A DNA stretch of 61,851 bases from Streptomyces bicolor (GCF_000719285.1 NZ_JOFS01000040.1:1-61851), one strand, 5' to 3'. Numbered from the stretch's first letter, positions 49,292 to 58,308 are shown. Translations and numbers: made by a program. The notes: generated from the letters alone by a model not told the origin.

Positions 49292-51514
49292 GTGCAGCCG
49301 CTGAAGCCGGACGATCCGGGCCGGGTGGGCGACTACCGGCTGCTGGGCCGGCTCGGGTCGGGTGGGATGGGCACGGTCTATCTCGGGCGCTCCCGCGGTG
49401 GCCGGGAGGTCGCGGTCAAGGTGGTGCGGGAGAGGGCCGGACGCGATGCCCACTACCGGGCCCGCTTCCGCCGGGAGGTGGCGGCCGCCCGCACCGTGAC
49501 CGGCGCTTTCACCGCCGCGCTGCTGGACGCCGATCCCGAGGCGGAGGCGCCCTGGCTGGTCATGGAGTACCTGCCCGGGCTGTCGCTGCGGGAGGCCGTG
49601 GAGACGTACGGCGGCCTTCCGACAGACGCGCTGCGTCTGCTCGCCGCCGCCCTGGCCGAGGCCCTCGCCGACATCCACCGGGCGGGCCTGGCGCACCGGG
49701 ACCTGAAACCCGGCAACATCATGCTCACCGCCCGCGGCCCCCGGGTGATCGACTTCGGGATCTCCCGGCCCGCCGACGCACTCGCCCTCACCGTCCCCGG
49801 CACCCTCCTCGGCACACCGGGATTCATGTCGCCGGAGCAGGCCTCCGGCGGTGTCGCCGGTCCGGCCGGTGACATCTTCGGGCTCGGTGCGGTGCTGGCG
49901 TTCTCGGCGACGGGACAGGAACCGTTCAGCGGCCCGGACCGGGCTGCCGTCCTGGAGCGCGTACGGCAGGCGCGCACGGATCTGCGCGGGATCACGGACC
50001 GCCGGCTCCGCTCCCTGATCGCCGCCTGCCTGCACCCCGAGCCGCACCGCCGCCCCGCCGCCACCGCCCTCCTGGACCGGCTCGGCGAGCCCACGGCCTC
50101 CGTGCAGGGCACCGGCTGGCTGCCCGCGCCACTGGCGGAGGCCATCGACCGCACAGTGGCCCGGGCCGAACTCCCGGCCGGCACCGCGCCACCACCGGCG
50201 GCGGCGCACGGGATCGAGGGGCTGCTCCGCGGCGAGGCGACCGCCGATCCGACGGCTGCGACGGACGATTCCTCCCCGGCCTCCGCAGCCGCGACCCTCG
50301 GTGGGTGGAGCCGCCGCCGCGCCCTGCTGCTGGCCGCCGGCGTGCTCCCCGTGGCCGCCGTCCCGGCGACGATCGCCGTGCTGCGGACGGAGGACGAACG
50401 GTCCGCGCCGCCGCGCTCGTCGCCCTCGTCCCCCCGGCCCACCACCGCCCGGCCCGGCGCCGCTCAACCCTCGGTGGCCGCCCGCGTGTGGACGACGAAG
50501 GTCGTCGACCGAGGCATCCGCGCCCCGGACCTCTATCGCGCCGGTACCACGGTCCTCGCCACCAACAGTGAGGAGAGCCATGTACGCGCCCTCGACCCGC
50601 GCACCGGCAAGATCCTCTGGTCACGCACCGCCGACACCTCCGGCGCCACCTATGTCACGGCCGGCAGCGACGCCGCGTACCTGTTCGACGCCCGCGACGG
50701 CAACGGCACGGCGGACTACACGCTGCGCGCCGTCGCCGCGTCCTCCGGCACCACCCGCTGGACGGCACGTGTGCCGTTCTTCCCCTGGGGGACGGCGGCC
50801 ACCGGACCGGTGGTGTGCTTCGCCTACCACAACGAGATGAAGGCGCTGGACGCCGAGGACGGCCGACCCCGCTGGACCGCCGCGATGCCGTCCGCGAGCT
50901 CGACCTTCATGGCCGCGGCAGGGCTTGTGGTGATGAGCGGCGACGGCGTCCTGTTCGCGCTGGACGCGGACAGCGGCCGGATCCGCTGGAGGCGCGAGCT
51001 GCCGCGGTCGGCCGTGAAGACCTTCATCGGCGACGGCATCGTCTTCGGCTGCGACAACGCCGGGACCGTGTACGCGGTCCACGCGGACGACGGGACGATT
51101 GCCTGGAAGAAGGCCTTCGACCCCCGCAGTTCGGTACGGCACGCGGGGGCCGGTCTGCTCTACGTCGCCGAGACGGACGGGCTGGTTCGCGCCTTCCGGG
51201 CCGATACCGGCAAGCCCGTGTGGTCGCGCCGGCCGGCCGAGGAGGGCGACTCGTACATCGGGACGGCCACCCTCGGCCTGTCCGGTGGCACGCTCTGGGT
51301 CCAGGGCTCCGACCTGACGGTGTACGCCCTGGCCACGACCGACGGACGCGTCCTGTGGACCTACGCCGCCCAGGCGGCCACCGACTCGACGTCCCTCTCC
51401 GGCCTCGGTGGACTGTCCGTCGGCGGGCTCGTGCTCCTGGGCACCGTGGAGGGACACGTCGAGGCCGTCAGGCCGCCGGGAACAGTGAACGGGGAGACGA
51501 GTGGAGCGGCTTGA
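49292..51514 (+). CDS. Membrane serine/threonine kinase with PQQ-type propeller
   Basis: This is an AfsK-like kinase of 740 residues. The kinase domain has YRLLGRLGSGGMGTVYLGRS, the lysine in VAVKVV, HRDLKPGNIML, DFGIS and GFMSPEQA. A linker leads to a membrane segment near residue 345 (ALLLAAGVLPVAAVPATIAVL). The extracellular part is a PQQ-like beta-propeller with repeats such as ALDPRTGKILWSR, ALDAEDGRPRWT and ALDADSGRIRWRR. It would sense an outside signal and phosphorylate cytoplasmic targets. The GTG at 49292 has a GGGGGAG site about 10 bases upstream. It overlaps the next kinase gene by 14 bases. Confidence 0.93.
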   Translation: MQPLKPDDPGRVGDYRLLGRLGSGGMGTVYLGRSRGGREVAVKVVRERAGRDAHYRARFRREVAAARTVTGAFTAALLDADPEAEAPWLVMEYLPGLSLREAVETYGGLPTDALRLLAAALAEALADIHRAGLAHRDLKPGNIMLTARGPRVIDFGISRPADALALTVPGTLLGTPGFMSPEQASGGVAGPAGDIFGLGAVLAFSATGQEPFSGPDRAAVLERVRQARTDLRGITDRRLRSLIAACLHPEPHRRPAATALLDRLGEPTASVQGTGWLPAPLAEAIDRTVARAELPAGTAPPPAAAHGIEGLLRGEATADPTAATDDSSPASAAATLGGWSRRRALLLAAGVLPVAAVPATIAVLRTEDERSAPPRSSPSSPRPTTARPGAAQPSVAARVWTTKVVDRGIRAPDLYRAGTTVLATNSEESHVRALDPRTGKILWSRTADTSGATYVTAGSDAAYLFDARDGNGTADYTLRAVAASSGTTRWTARVPFFPWGTAATGPVVCFAYHNEMKALDAEDGRPRWTAAMPSASSTFMAAAGLVVMSGDGVLFALDADSGRIRWRRELPRSAVKTFIGDGIVFGCDNAGTVYAVHADDGTIAWKKAFDPRSSVRHAGAGLLYVAETDGLVRAFRADTGKPVWSRRPAEEGDSYIGTATLGLSGGTLWVQGSDLTVYALATTDGRVLWTYAAQAATDSTSLSGLGGLSVGGLVLLGTVEGHVEAVRPPGTVNGETSGAA

Positions 51515-52871
51515 GCAGGACGACCCGCGCGCGGTGGGGCCGTACCGGATCCTGGCGCGGATCGCCACGGGCGGCATGGCGGTGGTCTACCTGGGGCGGT
51601 CCCGGGGCGGCCGGGCGGTGGCGGTCAAGGTGCCGCACGCCGAGTACGTCCGTGAGCCGGGGTTCCGGGACCGCTTCCGCCACGAGGTCGCCGCCGCCAC
51701 GGCGGCCGGCGGCACCTACAGCCCGCCCGTCCTCGACGCGGATCCCGACGCCGCGGCACCCTGGATGGCGACCGAGTTCCTGCCGTCGGTGACGTTGCGC
51801 GACGCGGTGGAGAGGCACGGCCCGCTTCCTGCGGATTCGGTACGACGACTGGCGGCCGGGCTCGCGGAGGCCCTTGCCGTGATCCACCGTGCGGGGATCG
51901 TCCACCTGGATGTCAAACCGGCGAACGTACTGCTCACCGCCGACGGCCCACGACTGCTCGACTTCGGCATCGCCGCCCGGACTCGCTCCACCGGCCCGGC
52001 GGGCTCCCATGGCTTCATGTCCCCGGAACAGATGGCGGGTGACGCCGGCCCGCCGAGCGACGTCTACTCGCTGGGCGCCACGCTGGAGTACGCCCGCGGC
52101 CCGCGGAGCACCGACGAGACGCTCGACGAGGTGATCGCCGACTGCCGGCGGGCCGACCCCGCCGACCGCCCCACCGTCCCCGAACTGACCGGGCGCCTCG
52201 CCACGTTGGCATCGCACCCCGCCCCCTCGGGCGCCGCCTGGCTGCCGCCCTCCGTGCTGGCGGCGATCGACCGGCAGCAGAGCGCGGCCGCCAACCCGCC
52301 GCCCCCGCCCACTCCCGTGTCGCCGGGCTGGCGCACGGTCCTCATCGCGGGCGCCGCCGTCCTGGCCGGGGCCGGGGGCCTCGGCGCCGTACTCACCGCG
52401 TCCGGGGACGACGAGCCGTCGCCGGACCCGAAGGACTCCGGTACGCCGAACAACGCCCGACCCGCGGCCTCGTCCACCGCTCCGTCCCCCACACCCACAC
52501 CCTCGCCCTCGCCCTCGCCCTCGGCGGAACCCGTCACGCTGGAGTTCGTGATCACCGGCGACGGGCCGCTGTCCGACCTCACCTACTGGTTGAACGGCCG
52601 CCAGAGCAGGCCGGGGAGCGTCTCCCTCCCCTGGCGCCGGACCGTCGAGGTGCGGCCCGAGCGGGGAACCGTCGACCTGCAGCTGCGCTACAACTTCCCC
52701 TCCGGCACGACCAGGGTCCAGGTGTTCCGGGACGGCGCCAGGGCCACCGACCAAACCTTCCCCAGCGGTGAGTCGATGAAAAGCCTCCCCGACCGCTACC
52801 TCTATCCCTGCGACGTGGTCATGGGCGGGGCCTACGCCGTCGCGGGACCCCTCCCGGACTCCGACGTCTAG
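51501..52871 (+). CDS. Membrane serine/threonine kinase, non-RD type
   Basis: This is a kinase of 456 residues. The N-lobe is YRILARIATGGMAVVYLGRS with the lysine in VAVKVP. The catalytic loop is HLDVKPANVLL, where Leu replaces the usual Arg of HRD. It also has DFGIA and GFMSPEQM. The activation segment between DFG and SPEQ is short. After a Pro-rich linker and a membrane helix (VLIAGAAVLAGAGGLGAVLTA), a Ser/Pro/Thr stalk carries a small extracellular domain (VTLEFVITGDGPLSDLTYWLNG). The missing Arg suggests it is not controlled by activation-loop phosphorylation. The GTG start lies inside the preceding kinase gene. Confidence 0.92.
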   Translation: MERLEQDDPRAVGPYRILARIATGGMAVVYLGRSRGGRAVAVKVPHAEYVREPGFRDRFRHEVAAATAAGGTYSPPVLDADPDAAAPWMATEFLPSVTLRDAVERHGPLPADSVRRLAAGLAEALAVIHRAGIVHLDVKPANVLLTADGPRLLDFGIAARTRSTGPAGSHGFMSPEQMAGDAGPPSDVYSLGATLEYARGPRSTDETLDEVIADCRRADPADRPTVPELTGRLATLASHPAPSGAAWLPPSVLAAIDRQQSAAANPPPPPTPVSPGWRTVLIAGAAVLAGAGGLGAVLTASGDDEPSPDPKDSGTPNNARPAASSTAPSPTPTPSPSPSPSAEPVTLEFVITGDGPLSDLTYWLNGRQSRPGSVSLPWRRTVEVRPERGTVDLQLRYNFPSGTTRVQVFRDGARATDQTFPSGESMKSLPDRYLYPCDVVMGGAYAVAGPLPDSDV

Positions 52872-52905
52872 GGTCACCCTCCACCGACAGCGAGGAGGAC
52901 GGGTC

Positions 52906-53694
52906 ATGGCGAGTCCGGTGAGCAAGGTCAGCCTGCTCCCTCGGGACATCGGCAGCCTCAGCCGCACGGTGCCGCCGGGCCTGCCGGGCACGCTCCATGT
53001 GCTCGGGGCGAACGGCGGCATGAGTGTGGCGCCGGACGCGGACTTCACGCTGCTGTTCGGGCGTAACGAGCCCGACGTCCACGTCTGCGTCGGCGCGGGC
53101 GACACACGCGTCAGCCGGCGGCAGGGCCTGATCGTCCGGGAGTCCTCCCGCTGGGTGCTGCACAACACCGGCGGGGTGCCCATCCGGTTCCCGGGGTCGC
53201 GGCTGGTGCTCGGCGGGGACCGGGCACCCCTGCAGGCCGGGTTCACGCCGTTGTTCGTCGTCTCCCCCCGGCGGGAGCACCTCCTGGAGGTCAGGATCAC
53301 CGCGTCGGCGCCGGCCGGCCCGGGGAGCGGACCGGGCGCGCATGAGGAGGAGACGCGCGACGAAGCGCGGGAGCTGGAGCCGGAGGAGAGGCTCGTGCTC
53401 GTCTGCCTCGCGCAGCGCTACCTGCGCCTCGAGCCGTATCCACAGCCGCTGGCGTGGGCTCAAGTCGCCTTCGAGCTGGGCGAGTTGCAGCCGGAGAGGC
53501 AGTGGAGCCCGAAGCGCGCCGCCCACATCGTGGCCAAGGTGCGCAAACGCCTCAGCAAGGAGTACGGCGTCCCTGGACTCCTGGAGGAAGAGGTCCCCCA
53601 GCCGGTCGGGAACACGCTGAACCACAACCTCATCACCGACCTGCTGATCACCGCGACGCTGGTGAGGTCGGACCTGCGCCTGCTCGGCGAGTGA
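52906..53694 (+). CDS. FHA-domain protein with winged-helix-like C-terminus
   Basis: This is a protein of 262 residues. The FHA domain (about 45-130) includes LLFGRNEPDVHVCVGAGDTRVSRRQGLIVRESSRWVLHNTGGVPI. It keeps GR and VSRR, but the usual SxxH histidine is Gln (SRRQ), which may weaken phosphothreonine binding. The C-terminal part (LEPEERLVLVCLAQRYLRLEP, LAWAQVAFELGELQ, WSPKRAAHIVAKVRKRLSKEYG) resembles a winged helix. FHA domains read phosphorylated threonines, so the kinases immediately upstream (34-base gap) are likely partners. It is probably in the same operon. Confidence 0.88.
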   Translation: MASPVSKVSLLPRDIGSLSRTVPPGLPGTLHVLGANGGMSVAPDADFTLLFGRNEPDVHVCVGAGDTRVSRRQGLIVRESSRWVLHNTGGVPIRFPGSRLVLGGDRAPLQAGFTPLFVVSPRREHLLEVRITASAPAGPGSGPGAHEEETRDEARELEPEERLVLVCLAQRYLRLEPYPQPLAWAQVAFELGELQPERQWSPKRAAHIVAKVRKRLSKEYGVPGLLEEEVPQPVGNTLNHNLITDLLITATLVRSDLRLLGE

Positions 53695-53734
53695 CGTCCT
53701 TCCTGGTGGAACCCGTCAGAATCCTGGAGTTTCG

Positions 53735-54307
53735 ATGTACCGTCCCTCGGTATCCGTAGGCGTCCTCGCCCTCGTGCTGCTCGTGGCCGGCTGCGGTTCC
53801 GCGTCGGACAGCGGCGAGGGCGGCGAACCGCCGAAGACACCCACCACCTCGGCACCACCGTCGACCCCACCGCCCTCCACCGCATCCTCGTCGACCGCAC
53901 CGCCCCCCACCGCATCCCCGTCGACCGCACAGCCCTCCACCGCACCCCCGTCGCCCCCGCCGACCGCCGCCGACGGCACCCGGTACTCGGCGTGCGGAGA
54001 CGGCACCTGCGAAGTCCGCGTGACCACCGACGCCAACGTGCCGGTGCCGGATCGGTTCGGCCTCGGCCCGATCATGGTCTCGTCGATCAAGGACGGGACG
54101 GTCATCCTGTTCGCACCGCTCACCCAGTCGGAGTTCTCCTCCGACGGCGGCTGCCATGCGACCTTCACCGGACCGGGGGCGGACTCCTCCGCATACGCCC
54201 TGCTGACCTGCGACAGCGGTGCCAAGGCCGCGGTCAACCAGATGGGCCTTCAGGTCGTCGACGTCAGCGACGGGGCCGCCATCATCCGCATCCGCCCCGC
54301 GACCTGA
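53735..54307 (+). CDS. Lipoprotein with a Pro/Ser/Thr repeat linker
   Basis: This is a protein of 190 residues. The lipoprotein signal is SVGVLALVLLVAGCGS (Cys about residue 20). A low-complexity linker (about 33-80) made of tandem STAPPP-type repeats is encoded by near-identical DNA repeats. The C-terminal domain (YSACGDGTCEVRVTTDANVPVPD, ILFAPLTQSEFSSDGGCHATF, LLTCDSG) has four cysteines and was probably stabilised as a small disulfide-bonded fold. It ends the kinase/FHA cluster, so it may be the extracellular input of that module. The function is not recognised. Confidence 0.78.
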   Translation: MYRPSVSVGVLALVLLVAGCGSASDSGEGGEPPKTPTTSAPPSTPPPSTASSSTAPPPTASPSTAQPSTAPPSPPPTAADGTRYSACGDGTCEVRVTTDANVPVPDRFGLGPIMVSSIKDGTVILFAPLTQSEFSSDGGCHATFTGPGADSSAYALLTCDSGAKAAVNQMGLQVVDVSDGAAIIRIRPAT

Positions 54308-54340
54308 CCGCCGCCCCGGACCCCGGCCTCGGCCCCGGCC

Positions 54341-55918
54341 TCAGTCCTTGGCCCGCGTACCCACCGCGTCCTCCACACCCCCGGCCGGCTCCGGCACCGC
54401 GGCCGCCGCGGCTCCGTCGTCGCCGTCCGTGTTGATGCGCTCGACGATCGCGAGCCGCTCCGGGGTGTCCTCCGGCTTGAGGTAGCCGATGAGGATGTAC
54501 AGGACCAGCGAGACCGCCAGCGGGATGGAGACCTGGTACTGGAGCGGCACCCCGCCCTCGATCTGCCAGCTGATCGGGTAGTTGACCAGCCAGAAGGCGA
54601 GCAGACCCATCGACCAGCTGGTGAGCGCGGCCGTGGGTCCGGAGCGGCGGAACGGCCGCAGCAGGCCCAGCATCATCGGGATCGCCATCGGACCCATCAG
54701 ACCGGCGACCCACTTGATGACCACCGTGATGATGTCCTTGAAGGTGGGGGAGTTGACCTGCGTGGCTGCCGCCATGGACAGGCCGAGGAAGACGACGGTC
54801 GTGATCCGGGCGACCCGCAGCCCCTGCCCCTCGCTCCAGCTCCGCGCCCGGCGCCAGATCACCGGCGCGCAGTCCCGGGTGAACACGGCGGCGATGGCGT
54901 TGGCGTCGGAGGAGCACATGGCCATGGTGTGCGAGAAGAAGCCGACGATCACGAGGCCCAACAGGCCGTGCGGGAGAAGCTGTTCGGTCATCAGGCCGTA
55001 CGAGTCCGAACCGTCCGTCTTCTGCGATTCGACCAGCAGGGGTGACATCCACATCGGGAAGAACAGCACCACGGGCCAGACCAGCCACAGGATCGCCGAC
55101 AGCCGCGCCGAGCGCTCGGCCTCGTACGGAGTGGCCGTGGCCATGTAGCGCTGGGCCTGGTTGAGCATGCCGCCGTTGTACTCGAAGAGCTTGATGAAGA
55201 GGAAGGCGAGGAGGAACACGGTCCCGTACGGGCCGACCAGCGGCTCACCGTGGCCCTGCAGCTCCGGCTCGTCCCAGGCACCGAGGAAGCCGATGCCCCG
55301 GTCATTCAACTCCATGAGCACGGCGATGAACATCGCGATGCCGGCGAGGAACTGGATGACGAACTGGCCGAGTTCGGTGAGCGCGTCGGCCCACAGGCCG
55401 CCGATGGTGCAGTAGACGGCGGTGATGCCACCGGTGATCAGGATGCCCTGGTTCAGGGACACGCCCGTGAACACCGACAACAGGGTCGCGATGGCGGCCC
55501 ACTTCGCGCCGACGTCCACGATCTTCAGCAGCATGCCGGACCAGGCCAGCGCCTGCTGGGTCTTCAGGTCGTAACGGTTCTTCAGGTACTCCAGCGGGGA
55601 AGCCACATGGAGCCGTGAGCGCAGCCGGTTGATGCGCGGCGCGAACAGCTTCGAGCCGATGGCGATGCCGAGCGCGATGGGGAAGGACCAGGTGACGAAG
55701 GACGTGACGCCGTAGGTGTAGGCGATGCCCGCGTACCCGGTGAACATCACCGCGCTGTATCCGGACATGTGATGCGAGATCCCGGACAGCCACCACGGCA
55801 TCTTGCCGCCCGCGGTGAAGAAGTCGCTGACGTTGTCCACCCGCTTGTGCGACCAGACGCCGATCGCCACCATCACGCCGAAGTAGCCGATGAGCACGGC
55901 CCAGTCGAGACCGTTCAT
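54341..55918 (-). CDS. Sodium:solute symporter family transporter
   Basis: This SSS/SLC5-type secondary transporter has 525 residues and about 13 membrane helices. Family blocks are WAVLIGYFGVMVAIGVWSHKRV, the FTAGGKMPWWLSGISHHMSGYSAVMFTGYAG region (residues about 30-60), KYLKNRYDLKTQQ-like LEYLKNRYDLKTQQA, NQGILITGGITAVYCTIGGLWADALTE and FSHTMAMCSSDANAIAAVFTRD. The substrate is unknown; sugars, acids and amino compounds are all possible. The ATG at 55918 has GGGAGGG 6 bases upstream. It is convergent with the lipoprotein gene. Confidence 0.92.
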   Translation of the reverse strand: MNGLDWAVLIGYFGVMVAIGVWSHKRVDNVSDFFTAGGKMPWWLSGISHHMSGYSAVMFTGYAGIAYTYGVTSFVTWSFPIALGIAIGSKLFAPRINRLRSRLHVASPLEYLKNRYDLKTQQALAWSGMLLKIVDVGAKWAAIATLLSVFTGVSLNQGILITGGITAVYCTIGGLWADALTELGQFVIQFLAGIAMFIAVLMELNDRGIGFLGAWDEPELQGHGEPLVGPYGTVFLLAFLFIKLFEYNGGMLNQAQRYMATATPYEAERSARLSAILWLVWPVVLFFPMWMSPLLVESQKTDGSDSYGLMTEQLLPHGLLGLVIVGFFSHTMAMCSSDANAIAAVFTRDCAPVIWRRARSWSEGQGLRVARITTVVFLGLSMAAATQVNSPTFKDIITVVIKWVAGLMGPMAIPMMLGLLRPFRRSGPTAALTSWSMGLLAFWLVNYPISWQIEGGVPLQYQVSIPLAVSLVLYILIGYLKPEDTPERLAIVERINTDGDDGAAAAAVPEPAGGVEDAVGTRAKD

Positions 55919-56044
55919 GTGCGCCCTCCCAGGGTTCAGCCCGGCGCTCATCCTGGGCGCTGTCGCGTGAACACGACAAGTGAGCGTAAGGTCAAAGGGA
56001 GGTAAAAGTGTTCGTCATGAGGTTCTCGGTTCACCCATGTGAAC

Positions 56045-56830
56045 TCATCGCATCAGCTCCCCCGCGTTGACCAGCAACGACTGCCCCGTGAGAGAACGTG
56101 CCCTGTCCGACGCCAGGAACACCACCGCGTCGGCTACGTCGCTGTCCGTGGCGAGATCGGGCAGTGCCATCCGTCCGGTCAGCCGTTTCAGCACGTCGGC
56201 CTCGGGCACGCCCTCCGTCTGTGCCGTGAACCGGACGTACGCCCGCACCGGAGGCCCCCACATCCAGCCCGGCAGCACGGTGTTCACCCGGATCCGGTGC
56301 GGGCCCAACTCCCGGGCCAGCGAGTACATCGCACTCGTCAGCGCCCCCTTCGACGCCGCGTACGCCGCCTGCCGCACCTGCGAAGGGGCGGCGACGGAGG
56401 ACTGTGTCCCGATGAAGACGACCGAGCCCCCGCGCTCCTTGAGGGCCGGCAGACAGGCCCGTGTCATCCGCAGCGACCCCAGCAGGTTCACGTCGATCAC
56501 CGACTGCCACGTGGTGAAGTCCGCGTCCTCCAGGCCGCCGAAGTAGCTGTCCCAGGCGGCCACATGGACGACCGCGTCGATCCGGCAGAACCGCTCCCGC
56601 GCGAGCGCCGTCAGCGCCTCGCACTGCGCCTCGTCGGTGATGTCGGTCGCCCGGTACGCCGTCCGGGCCCCGGCCGGATCGATCTCGGCCGCGCACTTGG
56701 CGAGGTTGGCCTCCGTGCGCGCCCCGAGGACCGCGTTCCCGCCGTCGCGCACCACCGTGGCGGCGACCTGGTGACCGAGCCCGGCGCCCACACCCGACAC
56801 GACGACGGTCTTGCCCGCGAGCAGTGACAT
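56045..56830 (-). CDS. Short-chain dehydrogenase/reductase
   Basis: This SDR of 261 residues has the cofactor loop VVSGVGAGLGHQVAATV, VHVAAWDSYF in place of NNAG, the catalytic Ser in GTQSSVAAP, YAASKGALTSAM and a conserved PGWMWGPPV. It is likely to oxidise a hydroxyl in a CoA or ring intermediate. The ATG at 56830 is 38 bases from the centre of the palindrome 56862-56874. The EthD-like gene diverges from the same gap, so both are predicted members of the TGACGGNCCGTCA regulon. Confidence 0.93.
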   Translation of the reverse strand: MSLLAGKTVVVSGVGAGLGHQVAATVVRDGGNAVLGARTEANLAKCAAEIDPAGARTAYRATDITDEAQCEALTALARERFCRIDAVVHVAAWDSYFGGLEDADFTTWQSVIDVNLLGSLRMTRACLPALKERGGSVVFIGTQSSVAAPSQVRQAAYAASKGALTSAMYSLARELGPHRIRVNTVLPGWMWGPPVRAYVRFTAQTEGVPEADVLKRLTGRMALPDLATDSDVADAVVFLASDRARSLTGQSLLVNAGELMR

Positions 56831-56861
56831 TCCGCTGCCTCCCGACTCTGGACGCAATATC

Positions 56862-56874
56862 TGACGGCCCGTCA
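56862..56874. promoter_or_regulatory. Predicted operator, perfect TGACGG-C-CCGTCA palindrome
   Basis: This perfect 13-base palindrome is placed almost exactly midway between the two divergent starts (56830 and 56907; 38 and 39 bases from its centre). One repressor dimer pair could control both promoters. Confidence 0.72.
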
Positions 56875-56906
56875 GAGTATGGGTGACGGCAGGAAAGGGG
56901 AACCAC

Positions 56907-57746
56907 ATGAGCGAGGACACCCACAGCGAGACGTACGCCGAACTGGCCGCCGTCGGCCCGTACGGGGTCCACCCCGGCCACGCCCTGATCACCATGGTCG
57001 AACCGCACCCTGGCCACGAGTACGCCTACAACCGCTGGTACGAGGACGACCACTACTACGCGGGCGCGATGGCGATGCCCTGGATGTACGCGGGCCGGCG
57101 CTGGGTGGCGACCAGGGATCTCCAGCTCCTGCGCTACCCCGAGAAGTCGGCGATAGCCCAGCCGGTCACCGCGGGCTGCTACATCTCCACGTACTGGATC
57201 ACCGACGGCCGTTACGACGACCACATGCGCTGGACGGTCGCCATCAACCGGCGCCTCAACCGCGACGCCCGCGTCTACCAGGACCGCACCCATGTCTTCA
57301 CGGCGTTCCAGGACCACGAGGCGACGGTGTACCGCGACGGCGCGGCGGGCCCCCGCGACTTCCACGCCCTGGACCACCCCTACACGGGCCTGGTGGTCGA
57401 GGTCATCGACGCCGACTCCGCGGAGCAGCGCGCCGAGTTGCTGGAGTGGCTGCGCGCCCGCCATCTCCCCAGGCGCCTGGCGGGCTCCCCGGCCGCCATG
57501 GCGACCGTCTTCCGGCCCACGCCCCTCCCGCTCGACCGCATGTCGTACGTCAAGCAGGTCGAGGGCACGGACACGCGCCTGACCCTGCTGTGGTTCCTGG
57601 AGGCGGACCCGAGGGAGTGCTGGGAGGGGCACTTCGCCGATCTGGACACGGCGGTGGGAGAGGCGGGGCTGGGGCGGGTGGAGCTGGTGGCGCCGTTCGT
57701 GCCGACGGTGCCGGGTACGGACCGGTACGTCGCCGAGTTGCGCTGA
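56907..57746 (+). CDS. EthD-like dimeric alpha/beta-barrel protein
   Basis: This is a protein of 279 residues. The first half has ALITMVEPHPGHEYAYNRWYEDDHYYAGAMAMPWMYAGRRWVA, a pattern (small strand, N-x-W-Y-x-x-x-H, arginine-rich strand) typical of EthD/ferredoxin-like barrels. The second half (YVKQVEGTDTRLTLLWFLEADPRECWEGHFADLDTAVGEAG) may be a second, degenerate copy. EthD-type proteins accompany catabolic clusters but rarely have defined roles. The ATG at 56907 has AAAGGGG about 6 bases upstream. It shares the operator at 56862-56874 with the divergent SDR. Confidence 0.78.
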   Translation: MSEDTHSETYAELAAVGPYGVHPGHALITMVEPHPGHEYAYNRWYEDDHYYAGAMAMPWMYAGRRWVATRDLQLLRYPEKSAIAQPVTAGCYISTYWITDGRYDDHMRWTVAINRRLNRDARVYQDRTHVFTAFQDHEATVYRDGAAGPRDFHALDHPYTGLVVEVIDADSAEQRAELLEWLRARHLPRRLAGSPAAMATVFRPTPLPLDRMSYVKQVEGTDTRLTLLWFLEADPRECWEGHFADLDTAVGEAGLGRVELVAPFVPTVPGTDRYVAELR

Positions 57747-57880
57747 GCCAGCCGGGCGCGGGCACAGCCGAGCCCCCTCGGCAAGGACGGCGGGCTGGTC
57801 GAGAGGGCTCTACCTGTGGTGCTTGTGCAGTTGTTGATCGTGAGGTCGGTTTGCGGGTGAGGATCAGACAGACCCGCCCC

Positions 57881-58072
57881 TTACGCTTTCACCGACGCCA
57901 CGAACGTGTTCCACGCGTCAGCGGGGAATGCCAGGATCGGGCCCTCGGGAACCTTGGAGTCCCGCACCGCCATGGCCGCCGTGACCGGTGACTTGACCTC
58001 GACGCACGCGCCGTTTCCTGTGGAGTACGAGGACTTGGTCCACGTGTCCGTGGAACCCTGACGAATTGCCAT
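57881..58072 (-). CDS. DUF397 family small protein
   Basis: This protein of 63 residues has the family signature WTKSSYSTGNGACVEVKSP, VAVRDSK-like AVRDSKVPEGPILAFPADAW and a C-terminal F-x-x-V. DUF397 proteins are almost always encoded next to XRE-family DUF5753 regulators in Streptomyces and probably act as their partner or antagonist. That is the arrangement here (regulator at 58309-59166, same strand, 236-base gap). Confidence 0.95.
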   Translation of the reverse strand: MAIRQGSTDTWTKSSYSTGNGACVEVKSPVTAAMAVRDSKVPEGPILAFPADAWNTFVASVKA

Positions 58073-58308
58073 GTTTGCTCCGAATTGCCAGATGTTGAGT
58101 TGCTGTCATCGCCCCGCGCGTCCCGACGAACCGGATCCGTGGGGCGATTCACGCCAACGTTGTTGCTGGGTGGCGTGATCGACGCTACTCGCCAACATCG
58201 GCTGACGAAGCGACTATTCACTCGGGTGGGTGGCATATTCCAGTGGAGTCTTCCATCCCGGCCTGGGGAAGGTGTACCGTACGGCGGTTTTCCGGCCGGG
58301 GCGGGCGC

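Noticed and set aside
52478..52530. CCCTCGCCCTCG microsatellite as a regulatory element
   Set aside because: It encodes the Ser/Pro stalk of the membrane kinase, and such low-complexity coding is common in Streptomyces.
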